DNA of 5,738 bases from an uncultured Agathobaculum sp. (GCA_944376955.1 CALWEB010000185.1:1-5738), one strand, 5' to 3'; positions 1 to 5,620 are shown, counted from the first letter of the stretch. Notes: generated from the sequence alone by a model not told the origin. A program made the numbers and translations.

Positions 1-27
1 TGCGTCGGTATGTGCCAGCATTCTCGA

Positions 28-65
28 AAAAAAGCCGCTTATTCATAAGAATAAGCGGCTTTTTT
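28..65. terminator. Bidirectional intrinsic terminator
   Basis: A perfect 12-bp stem (33-44 pairs with 49-60) has a 4-base loop and is flanked by an A-run (28-32) and a T-run (61-65). It therefore looks like a rho-independent terminator from either side. On the minus strand it lies about 105 bases past the flavodoxin stop codon and would end that transcript. On the plus strand it would end a gene lying to the left of the window, of which nothing is recognisable. Confidence 0.9.
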
Positions 66-169
66 GATGAGCGGAATTCAAATTGATTTAGTTTTTCCCT
101 CTCTCCTTGCGACTGTGAATACAGAAAAGATGGCGTGGTTCCGCAATCTCCACTGCACCCTAGCTTATT

Positions 170-649
170 TTACAGATGCAAACCGTCCACCCAAGCTTTT
201 AAATCGGATTCGGACATACGGCCATTTAGCATTCGCCCATCCACCATTTTGGCACCAGGGGCACTGCTTTGTAAGCCGGACGCCGACTTGCCCAGCCCGC
301 TGCCACCGGATGTGGCAAAGAGAATAATGGTCTTGCCGGAAAAATCGTAGTGCTCCAAAAACGTATTCACGATAGTGGGTGCCACATACCACCAGATAGG
401 AAAGCCCAGAAAGATGACATCGTAATCCGCAATCCGTGCATCCGTATCCGCCAACGCCGGGCGGGATGCTTTGTTTTTCATTTCTATACTGCTGCGAGAA
501 TTTGAGTCCATCCAGTTCAGATCGGCACGGGTATAGGGTACCGCAGGTTTGATCTCGTAAAGATCGGCTCCCGCAGCCTTTGCCAAGACTTTCGCTGCTT
601 TTGCAGTGGTTCCACTGGCCGAAAAATAGGCAACTAATGTTTTTTTCAT
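170..649 (-). CDS. Flavodoxin (short-chain, flavodoxin_4 type)
   Basis: This 159-residue protein is predicted to be a cytoplasmic FMN-binding electron carrier or small flavin-dependent reductase. The N-terminus has the flavodoxin start: a beta strand (KTLVAYFSASGTT) whose loop SASGTT (residues 10-15) binds the FMN phosphate. PIWWY (84-88) is the first FMN-ring loop, and TSGGSGLG (113-120) the second. The length suits a short-chain flavodoxin. The start is set at the ATG at 647-649, not an upstream in-frame ATG at 688: the chosen one has an AGGAGG site (654-664 region) 6-7 bases away, and its protein begins directly with the conserved strand. The promoter at 672-700 would also lie between the two starts. 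It appears monocistronic, with a terminator at 28-65. The electron partner cannot be read from the sequence. Family assignment is secure; physiological role is not. Confidence 0.93.
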   Translation of the reverse strand: MKKTLVAYFSASGTTAKAAKVLAKAAGADLYEIKPAVPYTRADLNWMDSNSRSSIEMKNKASRPALADTDARIADYDVIFLGFPIWWYVAPTIVNTFLEHYDFSGKTIILFATSGGSGLGKSASGLQSSAPGAKMVDGRMLNGRMSESDLKAWVDGLHL

Positions 650-671
650 CGCGACCTCCTCCTTCTTCCCT

Positions 672-700
672 ATTGTAATCCGCAGCACATGAAATGTAAA
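672..700 (-). promoter_or_regulatory. Sigma-A-type promoter of the flavodoxin gene
   Basis: Read on the minus strand, a -35 box TTTACA (700-695) and a -10 box TACAAT (677-672) are separated by exactly 17 bases. Each box differs from consensus at one position. The -10 box ends 22 bases before the flavodoxin ATG, giving a short leader that holds little more than the ribosome binding site. It is a match by eye; no start site has been mapped. Confidence 0.75.
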
Positions 701-701
701 A

Positions 702-719
702 TACCTATTCTTTACCTAT
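702..719. repeat. Direct repeat upstream of the flavodoxin -35 box
   Basis: The 7-mer TACCTAT occurs at 702-708 and again at 713-719, a spacing of 11 bases or about one helical turn. A partial inverted copy (ATAGG, 731-735) follows. The array starts 2 bases upstream of the -35 box, which is where an activator or redox-responsive regulator would bind. No regulator gene is seen beside it. Confidence 0.4.
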
Positions 720-1008
720 CAATATGCTCAATAGGCATTTTATCTTGCTTTCTTTTATAAAAGAAAAACGACTCAGCCTTTCACCTGAAAAAAACTATGA
801 GCAGCGCCGGCCGCATAAAGCAATGGACCAAAGGCAGGACATCAGCCCACAAGAACGCCACTGCCTGACTGATCAACCATGTTACGGAAAGTTTGGATAT
901 TACTTCAAAAAAACCCCAATATAAATGCTAAATCCACATTAAAATGCAGAAACACAGCGCACCGAAACGTTTTTCTGGGGTAGAATATGCCTATATACCG
1001 CTTTTTAT
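720..1008. other. Intergenic stretch with no recognisable gene
   Basis: Between the flavodoxin promoter region and the recombinase ribosome binding site I see no supported gene. A 66-codon plus-strand reading frame (724-924) has no Shine-Dalgarno sequence and no family resemblance, so it is not called. A TAGAAT at 981-986 and a TATAAA at 920-925 could be -10 boxes for the recombinase, but neither has a convincing -35 partner. The stretch may be degenerate remains of a regulator gene, but nothing in it proves this. Confidence 0.5.
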
Positions 1009-1019
1009 GGAGGAAAAAG

Positions 1020-1631
1020 ATGAACGGAACAATGTATGGGTATATACGGGTATCAACCAAAGAACAAAATGAAGCCCGGCAGCTGACCGCCATGCGGGAA
1101 TTTGGAATTGCCGCAGAAAACATGATTGTGGAAAAGCAATCCGGAAAGGATTTTCATCGGCCACGATATAAAAACATGGTAAGACACCTGCACGCTGGTG
1201 ATGTGTTGGTGGTCAAGAGCATTGACCGCCTAGGCCGCAATTATACGGAAATTCTCGAACAGTGGTCCTATCTCACCAAAACACGGAACGTGGCCATTGT
1301 CGTGTTGGACATGCCATTACTGGATACGCGTCAGGGACGCGACCTGACAGGAACGTTAATTTCCGATATCGTGCTGCAGCTGCTTAGCTATATTGCGGAA
1401 ACCGAGCGCCACAATATCCGCCAGCGGCAGGCAGAAGGTATTGCAGCTGCAAAAGAACGCGGAACGCAATTTGGCCGCAGGAAAATTGCCATGCCCCAGA
1501 GTTTTGCCAATTTAGCCATGGGATGGAAAAACGGAAAAATTTCATCCCGCGCAGCAGCACAACAGTTAGGCGTTTCCTATCAAACTTTTTTGCGCCGGGC
1601 AAAGGAATTTTGCGAACATTCAGCAGTTTAA
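1020..1631 (+). CDS. Serine recombinase (resolvase/invertase family)
   Basis: This 203-residue protein is a small serine site-specific recombinase. The catalytic domain starts with YGYIRVST, where Ser12 is the expected nucleophile and Arg10 a supporting arginine. SIDRLGR (67-73) carries the second conserved Asp-Arg...Arg set. The long E-helix (about 121-148, ending in an RQRQAEGIAAAKERG stretch) mediates dimerisation. A C-terminal helix-turn-helix (about 164-186, SRAAAQQLGVSYQTFLRRA) binds the recombination site. Length and domain order fit Tn3-type resolvases and Hin/Gin-type invertases, not IS607 TnpA, whose DNA-binding domain comes first. The start is the ATG at 1020, because GGAGG (1009-1013) lies 6 bases upstream; the earlier ATG at 987 would add residues with no homology. 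It ends 9 bases before a strong terminator, so it is a single-gene unit. Whether it resolves, inverts or excises DNA cannot be told from sequence alone. Confidence 0.93.
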   Translation: MNGTMYGYIRVSTKEQNEARQLTAMREFGIAAENMIVEKQSGKDFHRPRYKNMVRHLHAGDVLVVKSIDRLGRNYTEILEQWSYLTKTRNVAIVVLDMPLLDTRQGRDLTGTLISDIVLQLLSYIAETERHNIRQRQAEGIAAAKERGTQFGRRKIAMPQSFANLAMGWKNGKISSRAAAQQLGVSYQTFLRRAKEFCEHSAV

Positions 1632-1640
1632 TTTGACATA

Positions 1641-1681
1641 AAGAAGGGGATTCCCATTGCAATGGGAATCCCCTTCTTTTT
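1641..1681 (+). terminator. Terminator after the recombinase (38-bp perfect palindrome)
   Basis: Bases 1641-1659 are the exact reverse complement of 1660-1678, giving a 38-base palindrome with no unpaired spacer. In RNA it forms a long hairpin with a small loop around ATTGCAAT, followed by a run of T (1677-1681). It begins 9 bases after the recombinase stop codon. The preceding A-rich bases make it potentially active on the minus strand too. Confidence 0.9.
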
Positions 1682-1715
1682 ATATGCCCATCTGGCGTAT
1701 GGATTCAAAAAAATA

Positions 1716-1749
1716 CGCTGTTACACAAAGTATAGGTTGTGTAACAGCG
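1716..1749. repeat. 34-bp inverted repeat with 13-8-13 layout
   Basis: The perfect 13-bp arms CGCTGTTACACAA (1716-1728) and TTGTGTAACAGCG (1737-1749) flank an asymmetric 8-base core AGTATAGG. The A-run just to the left (1708-1713) becomes a T-run on the minus strand, so one reading is a terminator for minus-strand transcripts entering from the right. The other reading is a recombinase site: 13-8-13 is the layout of loxP-like sites, and a recombinase gene lies about 85 bases away, although serine recombinases normally use sites with a 2-base crossover core. I find no second copy in the window. Confidence 0.7.
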
Positions 1750-1833
1750 ATAAAATCCCAATGTTTTCTGCATCTGGTAAAATAATCGGCCGCTTTTTCA
1801 GGAAGTTAAGCCCTTCTTATAAAAAAATCTAAA

Positions 1834-1860
1834 TTGGGTTCTCGTTCCATAATTTATACT
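1834..1860 (+). promoter_or_regulatory. Candidate promoter of the TnpB-like gene
   Basis: TATACT (1855-1860) matches five of six bases of a sigma-A -10 box and lies 57 bases before the TnpB-like start codon. The best upstream partner, TTGGGT (1834-1839), is only 15 bases away, which is short, and it matches only the TTG of the -35 consensus. The call is weak, but the surrounding 1820-1900 stretch is the most AT-rich part of the gap. Confidence 0.35.
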
Positions 1861-1877
1861 TTTAGTCACATTTTTAC

Positions 1878-1896
1878 AAATGTTAACAAAACATTT
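1878..1896. repeat. Inverted repeat in the leader of the TnpB-like gene
   Basis: AAATGTT (1878-1884) and AACATTT (1890-1896) form a 7-bp inverted repeat with a 5-base spacer. It lies between the candidate promoter and the start codon. It could be an operator half-site pair or a weak leader hairpin; no binding protein can be named. Confidence 0.4.
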
Positions 1897-1917
1897 AGAG
1901 AGAGGTTCAGCATCTGA

Positions 1918-3069
1918 ATGGCACCAAAACAGAACGAAAAATGTATTCGAAACACGACAATTAAAGTGCGTCTTTATCCTACGCCAGAACAGGCTGTGCT
2001 GTTTGACAAAACATTTGGCTGCTGCCGGTATCTCTGGAACCAAATGCTCGCAGATGAAGAGCGATTCTACCATGAAACTGACATGCATTTCATCCCCACC
2101 CCAGCCAAATATAAGGCGGGTGCGCCTTTTCTCAAAGAGGTGGACAGCGGTGCGCTTGCCGCCGTTCATCAAAATCTTCGCAAAGCTTTTCAGCACTTCT
2201 TCGACAACCCTTCCTCTTATCGGCATCCCACCTATAAAAAAAAGAAACACTGCAAAAACAGTTTCACAAGCTATTGCCAATACTACCCTTCCGGGAAAGG
2301 CGCAAGCATCTATCTGACACAGGACGGCATCCGGCTTCCCAAAGCCGGGATTGTAAAAGCCAATCTGTACCGTAAGCCATTACACTGGTGGACATTGAAA
2401 TCAGCCACGGTGAGCAAAACCCCGTCCGGCAAGTACTTCTGTTCCCTGATGTTTGAATATGCCGAAAAACCGGTCGCATTGGTGCCGCCAACACCCGAAA
2501 CCACCTTGGGTCTCAATTACTCCCTCTCCCATTTTTACATTGACAGCAACGGCCGTGCCGCCGATGCGCCGCACTGGATGCAGCAGTCGCAGGACAAATT
2601 GATCCGGATGCAGCAAAGGCTTACACGAATGCAGCGCGGCTCGCACAATTACGATCAGCAGCTGCTAAAAATCCAACGTCTGCATGAGCACATTGCCAAC
2701 CAGAGAAAGGACTTCGTACATAAGGAAAGCCGGCGGATAGCCAACGCATGGAATGCCGTATGTATCAAGGACACCAATCTGGTGGAAATGGCCCAGCAGA
2801 TCAAGCTGGGTAACATTATGGACGCCGGCTACGGAAAGTTCCGCATCTGTCTGCAATACAAGCTGGAACGTTTGGGAAAGCCCTATATCGTTGTCGAAAA
2901 ATATTTTCCTTCCGCGAAAACCTGCCACCGCTGCGGCAGTGTGAATGAGGCGCTTTCCCCAAACGCAAAACGCTGGATTTGTCCTGCCTGCGGTGCGGTA
3001 CATGATCGCGGAAAAAACGCTGCGATCAATCTGCGTGACAAAGGGCTGGAACAATATTACGGCACATGA
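1918..3069 (+). CDS. Nuclease-dead TnpB homologue (TldR-like RNA-guided repressor)
   Basis: This 383-residue protein belongs to the IS200/IS605-family TnpB (OrfB) group, ancestors of Cas12. Family features in order: an N-terminal wedge/REC start (TTIKVRLYPTPEQ, 13-25; FGCCRYLWNQ, 33-42), a RuvC split into three blocks, and a four-cysteine zinc ribbon (C336, C339, C355, C358) preceded by the typical YFPSAKTC. Length is normal and there is no frameshift. All three catalytic acids are replaced: RuvC-I reads GLNYS (Asn200 for Asp), RuvC-II reads CIKDTN (Lys284 for Glu) and RuvC-III reads HDRGKNAA (Gly365 for Asp). It should therefore bind guide RNA and DNA without cutting, as known TldR proteins do. 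An in-frame TGA directly precedes the ATG at 1918, so no earlier start is possible; AGAGAGG lies 12 bases upstream, rather far. No tnpA is present. A structured RNA and a flagellin follow, supporting a role as a flagellin repressor (inference). Database labels would probably say transposase. Confidence 0.9.
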   Translation: MAPKQNEKCIRNTTIKVRLYPTPEQAVLFDKTFGCCRYLWNQMLADEERFYHETDMHFIPTPAKYKAGAPFLKEVDSGALAAVHQNLRKAFQHFFDNPSSYRHPTYKKKKHCKNSFTSYCQYYPSGKGASIYLTQDGIRLPKAGIVKANLYRKPLHWWTLKSATVSKTPSGKYFCSLMFEYAEKPVALVPPTPETTLGLNYSLSHFYIDSNGRAADAPHWMQQSQDKLIRMQQRLTRMQRGSHNYDQQLLKIQRLHEHIANQRKDFVHKESRRIANAWNAVCIKDTNLVEMAQQIKLGNIMDAGYGKFRICLQYKLERLGKPYIVVEKYFPSAKTCHRCGSVNEALSPNAKRWICPACGAVHDRGKNAAINLRDKGLEQYYGT

Positions 3070-3100
3070 GAGCAACGCGTCCCCGCCTGCCCCCCTGTAT

Positions 3101-3281
3101 CACCATACCGGCTGGGACACCGGTGTATGCCCACAGCAAACGTCCGGGAGCGTTGATCGGATCGGAGGAAAACGATCCTCCGATGCGCTCAGCGTTTCCG
3201 ACCAAAGCCGGTGGGAATAAAAGAAGGCAACCCGCGGTTCTGTACCTCGGTGCGCCCGAAGCCCGATTTTGTTTGCTTGCC
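3101..3281 (+). ncRNA. Putative guide RNA (omegaRNA/reRNA-like) of the TnpB homologue
   Basis: Starting 32 bases after the TnpB-like stop codon, this stretch folds into nested stems. TAT-g-CCCAC (3126-3134) pairs with GTGGG-a-ATA (3211-3219). Inside are AAACG (3138-3142) with CGTTT (3193-3197), GAGCG (3148-3152) with CGCTC (3186-3190), and a 9-bp hairpin ATCGGAGGA (3161-3169) with TCCTCCGAT (3176-3184). A second arm pairs 3226-3228, 3232-3234 and 3236-3238 with 3254-3256, 3248-3250 and 3244-3246. The scaffold would end at GAAGCCC (3258-3264), with the guide starting at about 3265-3266 (GATTTTGTTTGCTTGCC). Position 3' of a TnpB-family gene is where such RNAs lie in IS200/IS605 elements. The boundaries are estimates, and the RNA is probably processed from the same transcript as the protein. 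Confidence 0.7.
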
Positions 3282-3537
3282 AAGAAGACAGCATAGTCCA
3301 TGAAAAGCGCAAAACAGGCTGTCCCCGCGTATTCAGCATAACAATATACACCCCCATTGGGGTAATCACCCTATTTTGTTTTCACCCGGCCGACGGGCCG
3401 GATGGAATAGCATAACACGCGCCAAGCGGTTCCGGTCAGTCCGGCCGGTTGTCCGAAACCCGGCGGCGCTCCAAGACCTGTGCTGGGGCAAAATGGATGG
3501 CCCCGTCACACTAATCAGATTTTAGGAGGAACCTGAC
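3282..3537 (+). promoter_or_regulatory. Flagellin upstream region and leader
   Basis: No gene is seen here. From left to right: a small hairpin ACCCC/GGGGT (3350-3363), a T-rich run with a 9-base match to the putative guide (3373-3381), a GC-rich hairpin CCGGCC/GGCCGG (3386-3401), and the ribosome binding site. GCCGA (3389-3393) resembles the start of a sigma-28 (SigD) -10 box, but there is no good TAAA element at the right distance, so I cannot place the flagellin promoter. If it lies here, the leader is over 100 bases long and structured. Confidence 0.45.
3485..3530 (+). promoter_or_regulatory. Flagellin leader hairpin and GGA-rich ribosome binding site
   Basis: GGGGC (3485-3489) pairs with GCCCC (3500-3504), placing AAAATGGATG in the loop with GGA at 3495-3497. 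The Shine-Dalgarno site AGGAGGA (3524-3530) carries two further GGA triplets and stands 8 bases before the ATG. Known CsrA sites are GGA in hairpin loops, and the Bacillus hag leader has one upstream hairpin site and one site over the Shine-Dalgarno. The arrangement here resembles that; regulation by CsrA is inferred. Confidence 0.45.
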
Positions 3538-5592
3538 ATGCGAATCCAACACAACATTATGGCGATGAACGCCTACCGCAACTACAACACCAATACATCT
3601 GCCCTCTCCAAGAATCTGGAGAAGCTATCTTCCGGCTACAAGATCAACCGCGCAGGCGATGACGCGGCTGGCCTTGCGATTTCCGAGAAGATGCGTGCGC
3701 AGATCACCGGTCTGGAAACCGCCCAGAAGAACGCAAAGGACGGCATCTCCCTTGTGCAGACCGCTGAGGGCGCGCTGACCGAAGTACATGACATGCTCAA
3801 CCGTATGGTCGAGCTGGCTACCCAATCCGCCAACGGCACCTACGACAACACCACCGACCGTGACAACCTGCAAAAAGAGGTTGACCAGCTGCTCGAAGAA
3901 ATCAACCGCATTGCGGACTCCTCGAACTTCAACGGCATCAACCTGCTGGACGGCACCATGCAGTCGGGTGCTGATTTGACCACCACTGGTAAGTTTACCC
4001 TGCCCGAGGTTGGCACTGTGCTGGGCACCAACACAGTACTGCACAACGACGCCAATACCAATGCTGGCACAACCTTCTCTATTGACCTGCACAACTATAC
4101 CTTCAGCAATGGCACTGGCGAGACGCTGAGCATCAAACTGGGCGATACCACCATTGATTTGGCTGGCTCCAACAGTGGCGCAATGGACGCCGATGCCATC
4201 GTCAACGCCCTCGTCACGGAGACAACCAATGTTAAGGTCAATGGCGCCGCGGTTACCACTGCCGGCAAGCTCCAGATCAACGGTCAGGACTTTACCATCA
4301 CGGACGGCGGCAATGGCCGTTTGACCTTCACGCAGGATAAGGCTCCCACCACGGAAGCGGAAGAAGTAAACGGCGCGATGACCGTCACCCTCTCCGGTGC
4401 AGGCACTGCTGCCACCAATGCGGTATACAAGAGCCAGAACTACACGGCAGGCTCTGGCAGCGGCACCAACGCTTCCCTTTCCATCAAGGTTAACACCGGC
4501 AGCGCCACTGCCACCTACACCATTGGCAGTCTGGCGGATAACGCAACCGCGTCTGCGATTGCTACTGCTCTGGCCAGCGCCACCGACGGTGCCGGCAACA
4601 AGTTGAGCGACCTGTTTGATGTTGCTGTCAGCGGCACTGCATTTACCTTCACTGCCAAGACAGCAGGCACAAAGGCAGCCCAGATCACGGGTATTACCTA
4701 TAACCAGGCGACAAACGGTAGCGGTAATACCGCAACCATGACCTCCGGCGTCGCTTCTACCTCGGCTGGTGCAGATGCAGGTGCTGCCCCCGGCACCGGC
4801 GACTACAACGTGTCCACCACCGACATCACTACGGTAACCGCCGCCGGTACCGACCGTCTGGCCAGCACTTACTTCGAGCTGACCAAGGATATGGTGGTAG
4901 ATACGGCTACGATCACCATTGGCAAGGATACCTACACCTTCACCACCGATGCCAAGAAGATCGGACAGGCCGGCTATGTAGATATCACCAGCGGCGACCT
5001 GACCAAGATCGCAGAAAACCTGACTGCCGCCGCTGCTGCCAACGCAACCTACACCGTAGGCCATGATGGCAGCCGGATCACCCTGACCGAGGTTGTGGAT
5101 CAGACGAACTTTAACCTGACCACGATGGATGGCATCTCCAACTCCCTGAGCTATACCGGCGCGGTCAAGACCGGTTCCGGCCTGACCCTGCAGATCGGTG
5201 ATAGCGATGATTCCTGGAACCAGCTGACCGTTGACATTCAGGATATGCACGCTAGCAGCCTGAATCTGGAAGGTCTGGATATCAGCAATCAGGCTGCTGC
5301 CCAGTCCGCTGTGGATAAGATCAAGGCAGCAATCAACACGGTTTCCTCTGTCCGCGGTACTTTGGGCGCTACCCAGAACCGTTTGGATCACACCATCAAC
5401 AACCTGTCCGTCATGACGGAAAACATTCAGGACGCCGAGTCCACCATCCGCGACACCGACGTTGCAGACGAAATGATGGCCTACACCAAGAACAACATTC
5501 TGGTGCAGTCCGCTCAGGCCATGTTGGCACAGGCCAATCAGGTGCCGCAGGGCGTGCTGCAGCTGCTGCAGTATCGTAGAAAATCCCATTGA
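3538..5592 (+). CDS. fliC: Flagellin, large form with expanded central domain and altered C-terminus
   Basis: This 684-residue protein is the secreted flagellar filament subunit. The N-terminal D0/D1 region (1-140) is classic: MRIQHNIMAMNAYRN, LSSGYKINRAGDDAAGLAIS (31-49 region) and NFNGINLLDG (130-139). The segment LNRMVELATQSANG (87-100) matches the D1 helix recognised by TLR5, with Arg89 at the position of Salmonella Arg90. Residues 140-560 are a surface-exposed, Thr/Ala/Gly-rich beta region containing about three related modules. The C-terminal D1/D0 (about 585-678) ends in QGVLQLLQ, where flagellins normally stop. Six extra residues (YRRKSH) follow, because the normal stop codon has been lost at the junction with an insertion sequence. 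There are no cysteines. It is much longer than Bacillus Hag. AGGAGG (3524-3529) fixes the start. The TnpB-like repressor and its RNA lie upstream. The extension touches the part packed in the filament core, so assembly may be affected. Confidence 0.96.
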   Translation: MRIQHNIMAMNAYRNYNTNTSALSKNLEKLSSGYKINRAGDDAAGLAISEKMRAQITGLETAQKNAKDGISLVQTAEGALTEVHDMLNRMVELATQSANGTYDNTTDRDNLQKEVDQLLEEINRIADSSNFNGINLLDGTMQSGADLTTTGKFTLPEVGTVLGTNTVLHNDANTNAGTTFSIDLHNYTFSNGTGETLSIKLGDTTIDLAGSNSGAMDADAIVNALVTETTNVKVNGAAVTTAGKLQINGQDFTITDGGNGRLTFTQDKAPTTEAEEVNGAMTVTLSGAGTAATNAVYKSQNYTAGSGSGTNASLSIKVNTGSATATYTIGSLADNATASAIATALASATDGAGNKLSDLFDVAVSGTAFTFTAKTAGTKAAQITGITYNQATNGSGNTATMTSGVASTSAGADAGAAPGTGDYNVSTTDITTVTAAGTDRLASTYFELTKDMVVDTATITIGKDTYTFTTDAKKIGQAGYVDITSGDLTKIAENLTAAAAANATYTVGHDGSRITLTEVVDQTNFNLTTMDGISNSLSYTGAVKTGSGLTLQIGDSDDSWNQLTVDIQDMHASSLNLEGLDISNQAAAQSAVDKIKAAINTVSSVRGTLGATQNRLDHTINNLSVMTENIQDAESTIRDTDVADEMMAYTKNNILVQSAQAMLAQANQVPQGVLQLLQYRRKSH
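4069..5121 (+). repeat. fliC: Diverged protein modules in the flagellin variable region
   Basis: Three stretches of the flagellin share an order of short elements: a beta strand of type SIK/ITIG, a TYTF/TIDL strand, an Ala-rich helix, an NVKV/FDVAV/ATYTV strand, then LTFT/FTFT/ITLT. They lie at residues about 178-266, 312-388 and 455-528. Identity is low and was judged by eye. They probably arose by duplication of an outer-domain unit and make the filament surface thicker. Confidence 0.4.
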
Positions 5593-5620
5593 TAAAACCG
5601 TACACCCAAGGTGATATAAT
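5589..5620 (+). promoter_or_regulatory. Promoter of the IS transposase gene
   Basis: TATAAT (5615-5620) is a perfect sigma-A -10 box, preceded by TG one base upstream (5612-5613), making a consensus extended -10. TTGATA (5589-5594) could be the -35 box, but the spacer is 20 bases, so the extended -10 probably does the work. It lies 23 bases before the orfA start codon. Confidence 0.65.

Noticed and set aside
724..924. 66-codon plus-strand reading frame before the recombinase
   Set aside because: No Shine-Dalgarno sequence, no recognisable family and a start inside the flavodoxin regulatory region. It may be chance.
1798..2280. 160-codon minus-strand reading frame overlapping the TnpB-like gene
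   Set aside because: It is antisense to the clearly homologous TnpB N-terminus and has no domain or start signal of its own.
1020..3069. The recombinase and TnpB homologue as a two-gene IS607 element
   Set aside because: IS607 TnpA carries its DNA-binding domain before the serine catalytic domain; this protein has it after. The genes are also separated by a strong terminator and a 286-base gap.
3066..3301. Short reading frames on both strands between the TnpB-like gene and flagellin
   Set aside because: They lie over the structured RNA, lack ribosome binding sites and have no recognisable protein features.
3376..3416. Sigma-A promoter using TTGTTT and a downstream TAGCAT or CATAAC
   Set aside because: The spacing is far from 17 bases and the boxes are poor. 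The flagellin promoter is left unplaced rather than guessed.
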